Below are positions 46,333 to 55,499 of a stretch of DNA of 64,000 nt, piece by piece (position 1 is the first letter of the stretch; each line of letters opens with the position of its first letter). This stretch comes from Alteromonas stellipolaris (GTDB taxonomy: Bacteria; Pseudomonadota; Gammaproteobacteria; Enterobacterales; Alteromonadaceae). Made by a program: the position numbers and the translations under genes. The stretch spans positions 1,612,001 to 1,676,000 of the forward strand of contig NZ_CP013926.1 in assembly GCF_001562115.1 (NCBI RefSeq). The letters run 5' to 3'. Below the pieces are notes generated by a model. That model made no database searches and was not told the origin of the DNA. It saw only the letters and a list, made by a program, of their open reading frames with translations.

Positions 46333-46518
46333 GATTAGAGCTATTAAAGACAATTGATTTTTACGAAGGATGCCATCGACTTATTCGATTTCACTACTAT
46401 GAAAGCGTTGATATGAAAAAAGTAGGTTTGTAGGTTTTAGCATAGGCTATGCCTGACTCACGAAAGAGTTCGTGAGTCATAATAAATAAGCTTAGGCTTG
46501 CGAAGGCCCTTATACAGC

Positions 46519-46821
46519 TTATTTCATTTCTGAGATTTCAACCCCAATCAAACAGCTAGATTCTGTGTCTGGCTCACAGCGAACCACAGTAGCAATAGCT
46601 GCTAATGAAGGCACTTGAGAGCTTGGAGAATCGATAGCAACACTAACTTGCGTACCAATTTCTAATGAGGGTTCATCAACTTCCAAAGACATGCCCGTTG
46701 CGCTGATGTCCTTACACATCGCTTGCATAGTGCGGCTCGATTCATCATCAGTAACCTGTAACTGACAAGGCGAATTAACCATCATCCTGAAAAAGTTTCG
46801 CTTATCGTCGTATCCCAACAT
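46519..46821 (-). CDS. PilZ-domain protein
   Basis: A 100-residue single PilZ domain, a c-di-GMP receptor fold. The RxxxR motif is RNFFR (8-12) and the D/NxSxxG motif is DISATG (about 39-44), both needed for c-di-GMP binding. It stands alone, so its partner is unknown. Together with the EAL and degenerate-GGDEF genes in this window it suggests active c-di-GMP signalling. Confidence 0.85.
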   Translation of the reverse strand: MLGYDDKRNFFRMMVNSPCQLQVTDDESSRTMQAMCKDISATGMSLEVDEPSLEIGTQVSVAIDSPSSQVPSLAAIATVVRCEPDTESSCLIGVEISEMK

Positions 46822-46979
46822 TTCTACATCTCCGCTACGTATTCAAACCACATGTTGCTCTACCTGTTATAGGGCGAGGTAGGCCGCTTGTCAATCAGAC
46901 TGACCAAGAATTGTCCGATTATATTTAGAAAATTATTTCCTGTTATTTGGGAAATTAAACAAGGTGCTTAGTTTTCTAC

Positions 46980-49900
46980 TTAGAAATCAGCTAAAAACAG
47001 TGAGATACGCTTTGCCGATATGGGGTAAGCCGTACCTAATGCTTGCGCAAATAAAGACACCCTTAATTCTTCAATCATCCAACGTGCATCCAATAACGCT
47101 TGTGGTACTTTGCCTTTCGGGTATTTACCACAGGCTTTTTCCCACTCACTGACCGCCTTTTCTACCGTGAGCTGATGCATTCGGTCTTTGTTCGGATCAA
47201 TCGGTAGCTTTTCTAAACGACGAGATAACCCTTTAATATAACGGTTCCAATCGTTAAGTCGTGCTTCACCAATATCAGATACAAAGCCTGGGAACACCAA
47301 GCTTGAAAGATGCCCTTTGCAATCGCCCAATGCGTTTATCATGTTGAGGGGCACATTACCTTTCATTTGCTTTTGACATTGATGTGCAAGGGTTAAGCCC
47401 TGCTCTACCTGCTTAGCTATTTCTAGTACTTTGTCGTTAATTTCTGCCCGCACGATATCTACGCAGGTATCAAAATCAGCCTTGTTACGAATTTCAGTAT
47501 TGTGCTTTTCACAGTATTCCCCCACCAGCGCGTCTATACCGGCAAAAATACAATCATCAATAAGCGCTTTAATTTGCCCAAACGGATTGAAGTAAAGCCC
47601 CAACTTAGCTTTATTGGGCAGCTTACTCTGTAAGTAATTAAGTGGCGACGGCATGGCGTTTTTTATCAACACGTTCACACCTTTTCGGTGCATAGATTGC
47701 GCTTTTTCAGGCTCGTCGATAAGCGCAATATCTACCTTATCGCCCTTTTCTACCAATGCAGGGAAAGCTTGCACTTCAAAGCCCCCCATCTTTTGCGCAA
47801 AGGTAGTCGGCAGTGTGTCGAAATCCCAGCTTTCGATACCACTTCGCTCAAGTTCCGGCGTGGCCGCTTTTTCAAAAGTTTCTTTCACTTGCCCAGCACA
47901 TTGCAGTTTTAGGGCGTGTAGGTCGTCAGAACGGGCGATTGTGTCGCCTTTATCGTTCACTACCGTAAAGTGCATGATTAGGTGTCTGTCAAGCTGCGAC
48001 AAGTTCCACTCGTCTTCTTCTACGGTGATACCTGTCATCTTACGAAGCTTGGCAGTTACGGCCTCTACAAGACTAATTGGACGGCCGTTTTTATCCGTCT
48101 CGCTGATATCGGCAATACAGGCATCAGCAAAGTTGGGCGCAGGTACAAAGTTGCGGCGCAAACGCTTTGGCAAGGTTCTGATCATCGATACTATACGTTC
48201 ATGCCTTAGCCCTGCTACTTGCCAATCAAAGCCAATGTTTTCTACTTGATTGAGTACTGGCAAAGGAATAATCACACTAACACCATCATCATCCGCATTC
48301 GGCTCAAAATGATAACGCAGTCCCATGGTGATGTTTCCCTGTCTCCACGCATCAGGAAACGCATTCTCTATAGCTTGGCCAGGCTGTTGGCGATATACGT
48401 CATCTTCGGTAAAAGTAAGTACGTCGCTTATTTTTTTGGCACCCGACTTTTCTCCGCCCGCTTGTTTAGCGAAGGCTTCTTGGTTTTTGTACCATTTCTT
48501 AAACGCCGCTTCGTTGTTCGCTTCTACAGGAATACGGGAGGCGTAAAAACGTACCAATTCGTCGTCATCAACCAAAAGATCTCTGCGTCGGGTCTTTTGT
48601 TCAAACTCATCGGCTTGCTCGAGTAACGCCTGGTTTTCTTTTAAGAAACCAAAGTTAAGCCGTGTATTACCCTCAACTAAGCCTTCACGAATAAAGAGTT
48701 CATGACATACTGGTGGATCAATTAAGCTATACACTTTGGCTCGTTTCATCACGATGGGTAAGCCAAACAGCGTCACTTTTTCAAACGCGATAACCGCGCC
48801 ACGCTTTTTAGACCAATGGGGCTCTGAATAGCTGTGTTGACTAACATGTCCTGCTAATGACTCAATCCACGCGGGGTCAATTTTCGCCACCATGCGTGCA
48901 AATAATTTAGAGGTTTCTACTAATTCCGCCGCCATTACCCATTTAGGCTGTGACTTAGAAAGACCAGAACCTGGAAATATCATAAAGCGGGTATTGCGCG
49001 AGCCTAAGTATTCTCTGTCTTTATCTTTAAAACCAATATGCGATAGCAATCCACTTGCAATGGCTTCGTGAATAGCTTGATAATCTGGCTCGTTTTTCAC
49101 AATTCCAAAGCCAAGTTCTGCCACCGACTTTTTCAGTTGGCTAACAATGTCTTGCCATTCGCGCATACGCAAATAGTTGATAAATTGGCTCTTACACCAT
49201 TTGCGCAGATGATTCTGGCTTAATTCATTTTGCTGCGCTTTAAACGCATCCCACAGGTTATACAAACTAATAAAGTCTGAATCTTTATCGGTAAATTCGC
49301 TGTGCTTTTCATCTGCTTGTTGGCGTTTGTCTTGTGGTCGCTCACGAGGGTCTTGAATAGATAGCCCTGCCGCAATTACCATCACTTCCATCAACGCATT
49401 GGTACGCTGCGCTTCTACTACCATACGGGCGTAGCGCGGGTCGATAGGTAAGCGGGCAATCTGCCTGCCCATTTTGGTAAGCTGCATGCGGCCTTTTTGT
49501 TTCACGATGGCCTGAATTTCTTCTAGTAATCTAAAGCCGTCGTTGATGTTGCGGTTATCTGGCGGCTGAACAAACGGAAAATCGGCAATATCCCCTAACC
49601 CCAACGCAAGCATTTGCAAAATAACCGAGGCCAAATTAGTACGCAGTATTTCTGGGTCGGTAAATTCAGGGCGGCCGAGATAATCATCTTCACTATACAA
49701 ACGAATACAAATACCGTCTGACACACGCCCGCATCGCCCAGCCCGCTGATTTGCAGACGCCTGCGATATAGCTTCTATAGGCAACCGCTGTACTTTACTG
49801 CGTGCGCTGTAGCGTGAAATACGGGCCACGCCTGGGTCGATTACATACTTAATGCCCGGCACCGTTAATGAGGTTTCTGCCACGTTGGTAGACAGCACAA

Positions 49901-50990
49901 TGCGCCTACCGGTGTGAGACTGGAAAATACGATTTTGTTCAGCGGCGGAAAGCCGCGCATACAAAGGCACAATTTCGGTGTTTCGGTATTGCCTGCGCAT
50001 TAAGGCGTCTTGGGTGTCACGAATTTCCCGCTCACCACTTAAGAACACTAAAATATCGCCCGGCTTCTCGGTTAATAGCTCATCTACCGCACCTACAATG
50101 GCATCGGTTTGGTCAGTATCGTTCTCATTGTCTTCAGGGCTGTGGTAGCGAATTTCTACCGGATACGTACGCCCACTCACTTCAATAATAGGCGCGTTAT
50201 TAAAGTGCTTCGAGAAACGTTCAGGGTCGATAGTGGCCGAGGTGATAATCAGTTTAAGTTCAGGGCGCTTGTCTAATAGCTGCCTTAAATAACCCAGTAA
50301 GAAGTCGATGTTTAAGCTGCGTTCGTGGGCTTCATCAATAATAATGGTGTCGTATTGATTTAAAAAACGGTCGTTTTGCATTTCTGCCAGCAACATACCG
50401 TCTGTCATTAATTTTACGTAGCTTCGCTCACTTACCTGATCGCTAAAGCGAATTTTAAAACCAACCTTTTCACCTAAGGGGGTATTGAGCTCTTCAGCAA
50501 TACGAGTAGCTACACTGCGTGCAGCCAATCGACGTGGCTGAGTATGGGCAATCATGCCACTAACACCACGGCCAAGCTCTAAGCATATTTTCGGTAACTG
50601 GGTAGTCTTACCCGAGCCGGTTTCACCTGCAACAATCACCACCTGATTCGCGGCAATCGCGGCTTTTATGTCGTCTTTTTTATCGCTCACCGGCAACGGC
50701 GGATAGGTAACTTCTGGTAAATTTTTCAGCCTAAACGCACGCTTATCTTTTGATGCTTGAATATCGTTCGCAAGTTTCTCGTATCGAGTGGCTAATTTAG
50801 TTTGCGGGTTATCGACAGAAGCATCGCTGTTATTTTCCTTTGCATTTTCACCACTATTAAGCTGCTTCGCGAACTGCTGAATGCGCCGTTTTAATGGGAA
50901 TTTATCCGCCGAAAGACAATCATCGAGTTGTGTATAAAGCGGTTTAATCTGAAAAGCGACAAGCGACGAAGGCGCGTTAGGTGAAGACAA
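46980..50990 (-). CDS. hrpA: ATP-dependent RNA helicase HrpA
   Basis: A 1336-residue DEAH-box helicase implicated in rescue of stalled ribosomes and mRNA processing. Walker A is AGETGSGKTTQ (121-131), then DEAH (219-222), SAT, and the C-terminal RecA motif QRAGRCGR. The DEAH/OB-fold domain (DUF3418 at the C-terminus) follows. Its length is close to E. coli HrpA (1300). It appears to be a single-gene unit, with a 397-base gap to the antiporter gene upstream. Confidence 0.95.
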   Translation of the reverse strand: MSSPNAPSSLVAFQIKPLYTQLDDCLSADKFPLKRRIQQFAKQLNSGENAKENNSDASVDNPQTKLATRYEKLANDIQASKDKRAFRLKNLPEVTYPPLPVSDKKDDIKAAIAANQVVIVAGETGSGKTTQLPKICLELGRGVSGMIAHTQPRRLAARSVATRIAEELNTPLGEKVGFKIRFSDQVSERSYVKLMTDGMLLAEMQNDRFLNQYDTIIIDEAHERSLNIDFLLGYLRQLLDKRPELKLIITSATIDPERFSKHFNNAPIIEVSGRTYPVEIRYHSPEDNENDTDQTDAIVGAVDELLTEKPGDILVFLSGEREIRDTQDALMRRQYRNTEIVPLYARLSAAEQNRIFQSHTGRRIVLSTNVAETSLTVPGIKYVIDPGVARISRYSARSKVQRLPIEAISQASANQRAGRCGRVSDGICIRLYSEDDYLGRPEFTDPEILRTNLASVILQMLALGLGDIADFPFVQPPDNRNINDGFRLLEEIQAIVKQKGRMQLTKMGRQIARLPIDPRYARMVVEAQRTNALMEVMVIAAGLSIQDPRERPQDKRQQADEKHSEFTDKDSDFISLYNLWDAFKAQQNELSQNHLRKWCKSQFINYLRMREWQDIVSQLKKSVAELGFGIVKNEPDYQAIHEAIASGLLSHIGFKDKDREYLGSRNTRFMIFPGSGLSKSQPKWVMAAELVETSKLFARMVAKIDPAWIESLAGHVSQHSYSEPHWSKKRGAVIAFEKVTLFGLPIVMKRAKVYSLIDPPVCHELFIREGLVEGNTRLNFGFLKENQALLEQADEFEQKTRRRDLLVDDDELVRFYASRIPVEANNEAAFKKWYKNQEAFAKQAGGEKSGAKKISDVLTFTEDDVYRQQPGQAIENAFPDAWRQGNITMGLRYHFEPNADDDGVSVIIPLPVLNQVENIGFDWQVAGLRHERIVSMIRTLPKRLRRNFVPAPNFADACIADISETDKNGRPISLVEAVTAKLRKMTGITVEEDEWNLSQLDRHLIMHFTVVNDKGDTIARSDDLHALKLQCAGQVKETFEKAATPELERSGIESWDFDTLPTTFAQKMGGFEVQAFPALVEKGDKVDIALIDEPEKAQSMHRKGVNVLIKNAMPSPLNYLQSKLPNKAKLGLYFNPFGQIKALIDDCIFAGIDALVGEYCEKHNTEIRNKADFDTCVDIVRAEINDKVLEIAKQVEQGLTLAHQCQKQMKGNVPLNMINALGDCKGHLSSLVFPGFVSDIGEARLNDWNRYIKGLSRRLEKLPIDPNKDRMHQLTVEKAVSEWEKACGKYPKGKVPQALLDARWMIEELRVSLFAQALGTAYPISAKRISLFLADF

Positions 50991-51387
50991 TTTACCATCC
51001 TACTTTTTGATACGAACTGTACTATCTGTACTATCTGTACTTACGGTACTTGTTAGCGAAACGAACTGTTGGCCATTGCTGTTAAAACAGCTTGTATCTT
51101 TATATACGGCTAAACAGCGGAGGTCGATCCTAGAAGAAGTTGCATCAAATTTCCACCGCTAATCACCGTAGCATGTAGCATAGTGATACGAACCAGATAT
51201 TTACCCTATTAGAATAACAACGAAGCGATGTTTATTTGCGTTAATTGCCAATGTATCCATCGCTATTGCCGCAGGTATTAACAAGTGGTTTGAGTTACCA
51301 ATTGTTAATACCCCTAGGCGAAGATAGGTAATAGGTATTCAATGCCGAATATTAATTTGTACTGAACACAACAACGTTGAATAAGCG
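50991..51387. other. Non-coding gap between the antiporter gene and hrpA
   Basis: It presumably contains the hrpA promoter and the antiporter 3' end. A short tandem repeat of GTACTATCT (two exact and two degenerate copies, 51019-51050) sits 30-60 bases before hrpA. Nothing else is recognised. Confidence 0.4.
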
Positions 51388-52776
51388 CTATTTCACGGCG
51401 GCCGATGCGCCTGTTAATTCATCGTCAATTTTCTGTTCAAACGTAGGGAAATTGAACCATATAGCCAGTAAGCCAAACACAAAAATAAGCATGGGGTACC
51501 AGCAGTATGGTGTAATGGCTAGTGGTGAAATGCCTACTACGGCAGCAGCACTTAATAACTGCGCACCATAAGGCACTAGCCCTTGAAAGCTGCACGAGAA
51601 AATATCGAGTAGCGATGCAGTACGGCGAGGATCCACGCCATACTTTTCATTTAAATCGCTCGCAATGGGCCCTGCTGTCACAATCGCAATAGTATTGTTA
51701 GCAGTAGTAATATCTAAAAAGCTGACCAAGCCAGCAATACTAAACTCTGCGCCCTTTTTGCTAGTAACACGTTTGGTTAAACGGTTAATCAGCCAAGTAA
51801 TTCCGCCGTTCGCGTGCATTAAAGCCACAATACCGCCAATAGTAATGGCAATCATGGCTAAGTCTTGCATCCATCCCATGCCTTTTTGAATGCTATGCAT
51901 CATGGTAAGCACGGTGAAACTACCTTGAAGCAATCCAACCACACAGGCACTGGCGATACCCACTGCCAACACAGTAATAACGTTAAAACCGGTTAACGCA
52001 AAACCAATAATGAATAAGTACGGCAATATGCGCCATACATCGTAATCTTTGGTTTCAATAAGCTCTGAGGTATCTACATCAACAAAGACTAACAGCAGCA
52101 CCATGGTGACTAGGCAAGCTGGTAACGCTACCATCAAGTTTGCACGAAATTTATCTTTAAGCTGTACACCTTGGGTTCGGGTGGCCGCAATTGTGGTGTC
52201 TGATACAAACGACAAGTTATCACCAAACATAGCGCCCCCTACTACTACGCCAAGGGCTAGCTCAACCGGTAAGCCTAAGCTATTTGCCAGCCCTGCCCCT
52301 ATGGGTGAAAGCGCAGTGATGGTGCCCATAGAGGTGCCCATGGCAAACGAGATAAAACAGCAAATCAAAAATAGTCCGGGCAATATCATGGCCGTGGGAA
52401 CAAATTGTAGTGCCATATTTACCGTCGCATCTCGCGCACCAATATCGATAGTGACCGCGTAAAAAGCGCCAGCAAGAAGGAATATCAGCACCAGTAGAAT
52501 AATATTTTTATCGCCGCCGCCTTTGCAAAACGTTTGTACTTTTTCTGAGAAGCTTATCTTTTCGCCTTTAGGGTTTAGGCATAGGCCGTAACCAGCACTA
52601 ATAAAGAACGCCACCAATATAGGCATAGCGGTAATATCGTTAGTAATTAGGCCTGTAGCTACCACTAGAACAACAAATAATAAAATGGGTGTTAGACCCA
52701 TTGGGTTTGACTTAGGTTGGCTACTTGAATTTGATTGCTGCACAGAAAACTCAACTTCTTTAATCAGATTGGGCAC
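51388..52776 (-). CDS. NhaC-family Na+/H+ antiporter
   Basis: A 462-residue polytopic inner-membrane protein of the NhaC/ion-transporter family. About 11-12 helices are apparent. FAMGTSMGTITALSPIGAGLA and GGAMFGDNLSFVSDTTIAATRTQG carry the charged membrane motif expected of the family. A marine cell would use it for Na+ extrusion, but amino-acid/H+ exchange has been shown for other members. It stands alone. Confidence 0.85.
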   Translation of the reverse strand: MPNLIKEVEFSVQQSNSSSQPKSNPMGLTPILLFVVLVVATGLITNDITAMPILVAFFISAGYGLCLNPKGEKISFSEKVQTFCKGGGDKNIILLVLIFLLAGAFYAVTIDIGARDATVNMALQFVPTAMILPGLFLICCFISFAMGTSMGTITALSPIGAGLANSLGLPVELALGVVVGGAMFGDNLSFVSDTTIAATRTQGVQLKDKFRANLMVALPACLVTMVLLLVFVDVDTSELIETKDYDVWRILPYLFIIGFALTGFNVITVLAVGIASACVVGLLQGSFTVLTMMHSIQKGMGWMQDLAMIAITIGGIVALMHANGGITWLINRLTKRVTSKKGAEFSIAGLVSFLDITTANNTIAIVTAGPIASDLNEKYGVDPRRTASLLDIFSCSFQGLVPYGAQLLSAAAVVGISPLAITPYCWYPMLIFVFGLLAIWFNFPTFEQKIDDELTGASAAVK

Positions 52777-52932
52777 GGCGAATAGCCGACGATTATTATA
52801 TCTATAAGGCGTTTACGTAGGAATGACTAAAAATAAACGAGTTCAGATTAGCGCGCTTACATTTACAGGCAATTAGACAATTACGCAAAACAAGTGAAAG
52901 GATAAAAGGTTTTGCACCCAATGCAAAGTAAA

Positions 52933-54051
52933 TTAACGAGCACGCAGCTCACTTGGGGTTAAGCCGGTTAACCGTTTTATTGCACGGCGAAAGTTAGGCA
53001 GGTCGGAAAAGGCCATTTGAGAGGCGCTTTGTTCGTTGTTTAGTTTTCTAAGCGCCAGTAATACGATAGCTTGTTGCCGCCGAGCTTCTTCGCTTAAGCC
53101 CCGGTATGTGTAATTGTGATCGGTCAGCTTTCGTTTTAACGTTGCGGTACTGCACCCTAAGCTTTCAGCTAAATCTGCCAACCCTTTTTGCGGTTCACGT
53201 AAGGTCTTACTTCTTACATAGTCGAGTAAGCTCAAGTTTGATGTGGCTTCGCGTGAAGTTTGGAGTAAGGTTTGGGGTTGCTGATACGCCAAACCTCTCT
53301 CTGTCTCGCCTAGAGCTTCGCCAAAAGCATCGCCTGTTTTATCATCGGCAAAAGGGAAAGGAATAGTCATACATGATTTGGGTAGGGTTATAGACATCAA
53401 CGGTGCATTGAAAGTAACCCGAAGCCCTAGGTAAGTTTCGAAATCTTGAACATTGCGTGGTCTATCAGAATCTATTGTAAAGCCTAAAGGTAAACGGGTG
53501 CCTGTCCACTGTTTAAGTAAGGCGACCAGCATGGACAAATACAACTGGGCAATAAACGGCCAAAGCTTGTGGCTGCCTCTTTTTTCACACCCCATGGTGT
53601 CTTGTAACACCCAAATGTATTTGTCTTGTAGCACAAAGCGCTTAAAAGATACCAAAGGAACACTCTCCCACCGTATTGCCGAAAGTACTTCAATCGCCTG
53701 CTCAAGATTTTGGCTATCTTTAATGTTGGCTATGTCTTCACGTAGCCATACACCACCTAAGCTTTTACCTATCAAAAAGCTAACATCGTTACCTTGGCAT
53801 TGACTTCTTACGTTAGAAAGTAAGGCAATACATTGCTTGGCGCTAATGCGGGTATCCATCGTGAGGCTATCGTCAAAAATGCCCGTACCACGAAGTATTT
53901 TGTCTTTACTTGCTCCGCGGGGAATGGCAACGTCCAGCACCGCATGGACAAGGTGATACGCGGGTATCACCTTGTCCAACTTAGTCACTGGTGCAGGGGA
54001 AAGTTCTGGCCCTTGTGTTAGCCCTTGTGTAGCCATTGAGCAAGCTATCAC
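52933..54051 (-). CDS. AraC-family regulator (arabinose-binding-like N-terminus)
   Basis: A 372-residue regulator. The N-terminal about 200 residues resemble the Arabinose_bd domain of OruR/ArgR-type AraC proteins (HAVLDVAIPRGASKDKILRGTGI, SFLIGKSLGG). The C-terminal about 100 residues form the double helix-turn-helix with LADLAESLGCSTATLKRKLTDHNYTYRGL and the second FSDLPNFRRAIKRLTGLTPSELR. It starts at a GTG sharing a base with the stop of the degenerate-GGDEF gene (TAGTG), so the pair is translationally coupled; an in-frame ATG lies five codons later. It is a candidate regulator of the divergent receptor-phosphatase-phytase genes. Confidence 0.85.
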   Translation of the reverse strand: MIACSMATQGLTQGPELSPAPVTKLDKVIPAYHLVHAVLDVAIPRGASKDKILRGTGIFDDSLTMDTRISAKQCIALLSNVRSQCQGNDVSFLIGKSLGGVWLREDIANIKDSQNLEQAIEVLSAIRWESVPLVSFKRFVLQDKYIWVLQDTMGCEKRGSHKLWPFIAQLYLSMLVALLKQWTGTRLPLGFTIDSDRPRNVQDFETYLGLRVTFNAPLMSITLPKSCMTIPFPFADDKTGDAFGEALGETERGLAYQQPQTLLQTSREATSNLSLLDYVRSKTLREPQKGLADLAESLGCSTATLKRKLTDHNYTYRGLSEEARRQQAIVLLALRKLNNEQSASQMAFSDLPNFRRAIKRLTGLTPSELRAR

Positions 54052-55094
54052 TATGCCGCGTTCCTGCTACCGGGTTTAGAACCGAGCTTGGTTCCGGGTT
54101 TAGAACCGGGCTTCGAACCGGGCTTCGAACCGGGCTTAGTTCCGAGATTACTGCCCTTGTAGCTCCCTTCATCGCCAACCTTATCGCCTTCGTTCCTGCC
54201 GGCGTCTTCAAGTTGAAGTAGCAAATGCTGCAAGGTATCGGTGAGCGAATCTCCCTGACTAAGCGGCGCAACCACTGCTCGCGCACTAGTATAAATGGCG
54301 GCAGTGTCTTCTTTATAGCGAAATGCCACATGACTAATACTTGCTCTAACTTCCTTTACAATATCTTGTGCTTCGGCTTCATTCACATTGGGCAGTAACA
54401 ACGCGAATCTATCGCCGGCATATCGACAAGCTAAATCTTGTTGTCTGAGGTTCATTACCACCAGCTGCGCAACTTCGTGCAAATATCGGTCGCCTTCGGC
54501 CTGCCCATAGCACTGATTAAAATAAGAAAATTCATTAATATCGATGATGGCCACATAACCGTTATGTCCAGATGCTTGCAAGGCGGTAACCCGTGATTGC
54601 CAGTAATCGCCTCGATACAATTGAGTGATAGGATCGATTTCTTGGTGGTCTCGGTAGTCCCACTCTCGGCGGCGAAGCTGCAAATTGATTGCACGCTGTT
54701 CTAAATGCCACAAGTAAAGCGCCGCTGTCATAATGATCATGCCAATAGCTGCGGGTATCGACTCAATCATGCTAAGCCACACGGCAGAGTCGGGGTAACG
54801 CAAAAACTCATCAAGCAAGTCAAGTGTCATTGAAAATAAGAAAAACACTAAGCCCATAATTAACAAGCTGGTGACCTTACCCGGCGGCCGACTGGCCAAC
54901 ACCGCGACAATCCACCCTAGCGTTAGCAGTACTACACTGCCCTCACCCACAATATCTAGCCCAGATATAATGGCGAGCGGCTTGGGGTTGCCAAAGGTCA
55001 GGCTCAATGAGCTTGCCAGTGCACAAGTAGCAAAAGTAAAGAACAGCCAGCCTTTATGGTGACCAAACTGCGTGGCATTTCGTAACGTAAACAT
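54051..55094 (-). CDS. Membrane protein with a degenerate GGDEF domain and a C-terminal GSKP repeat
   Basis: A 347-residue protein. About four transmembrane helices fill residues 15-135. A GGDEF-type domain follows (ITQLYRGDYWQSRV...VAIIDINEFSYFNQCYGQAEGD). The active-site signature reads YAGDRFALLLP where catalytic cyclases have GG(D/E)EF, so diguanylate cyclase activity is probably lost. The last about 45 residues are low-complexity, with repeated GSKP units (GTKPGSKPGSKPGSKPGTKL). Its stop overlaps the AraC-type start. Likely a signalling or scaffold partner of that regulator. Confidence 0.82.
   Translation of the reverse strand: MFTLRNATQFGHHKGWLFFTFATCALASSLSLTFGNPKPLAIISGLDIVGEGSVVLLTLGWIVAVLASRPPGKVTSLLIMGLVFFLFSMTLDLLDEFLRYPDSAVWLSMIESIPAAIGMIIMTAALYLWHLEQRAINLQLRRREWDYRDHQEIDPITQLYRGDYWQSRVTALQASGHNGYVAIIDINEFSYFNQCYGQAEGDRYLHEVAQLVVMNLRQQDLACRYAGDRFALLLPNVNEAEAQDIVKEVRASISHVAFRYKEDTAAIYTSARAVVAPLSQGDSLTDTLQHLLLQLEDAGRNEGDKVGDEGSYKGSNLGTKPGSKPGSKPGSKPGTKLGSKPGSRNAA
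54066..54143 (-). repeat. 12-base tandem repeat encoding GSKP/GTKP
   Basis: Within the 3' end of the degenerate-GGDEF gene a 12-base unit (CCCGGTTCGAAG and variants) recurs about six times in tandem. Copies differ by one to three bases. It is a probable site of slipped-strand length change, adding or removing four-residue units. Confidence 0.75.
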
Positions 55095-55213
55095 GATGTA
55101 GCACTCTCATGGGTAGCAAACTGTGCTTTCCCTGCAATTACGAATAAAAGTAATTGGGGACAAGCAGTAGGACAAGACTCAGGAAATATCCCATTTTTAA
55201 CCTGATTGTCGAG

Positions 55214-55230
55214 GGTCAGTTTGGCTCACC
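55214..55230. repeat. 17-bp direct repeat, copy 1
   Basis: GGTCAGTTTGGCTCACC, matching copy 2 (55312-55328) at 15 of 17 positions. It overlaps an inverted repeat CACCAAT-GTGACAA-ATTGGTG (55227-55247). AraC-type proteins commonly bind direct repeats of about this size. Confidence 0.55.
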
Positions 55231-55311
55231 AATGTGACAAATTGGTGGCAGTGCGGCTTTGAATTTAAAAATAACAATAAAATAATTAAACTTATTAGTA
55301 AGTTACTAACG

Positions 55312-55328
55312 GGTCAATTTAGCTCACC
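55312..55328. repeat. 17-bp direct repeat, copy 2
   Basis: GGTCAATTTAGCTCACC, same orientation as copy 1 and 98 bases from it, about 50 bases before the Pho box. Confidence 0.55.
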
Positions 55329-55379
55329 TTTCTTTGAATCTGTTCATATTCGCCATTTCTGCCGGCGTTGATAGTGTTC

Positions 55380-55397
55380 TCGTCATGTAACTGTCAT
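55380..55397 (+). promoter_or_regulatory. Pho box (PhoB binding site)
   Basis: TCGTCATGTAACTGTCAT matches the consensus CTGTCATAAAACTGTCAT at 14 of 18 positions, with both heptamer cores GTCAT intact. It lies 102 bases before the receptor ATG. A clear -10 box could not be placed. Confidence 0.7.
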
Positions 55398-55499
55398 ATC
55401 CAATTTTTACCTTACATTCTTGCCGTACGTTTTGCCGTATTTTTTACCATTTTTGGGCATCACACATTGTTCACTGCACACACTACTCATGGATTAAGA

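Noticed and set aside
55368..55499. A 44-residue N-terminal extension of the TonB receptor from a TTG start
   Set aside because: It covers the Pho box and would put the signal peptide in the middle of the protein; the ATG at 55500 gives a normal signal peptide.
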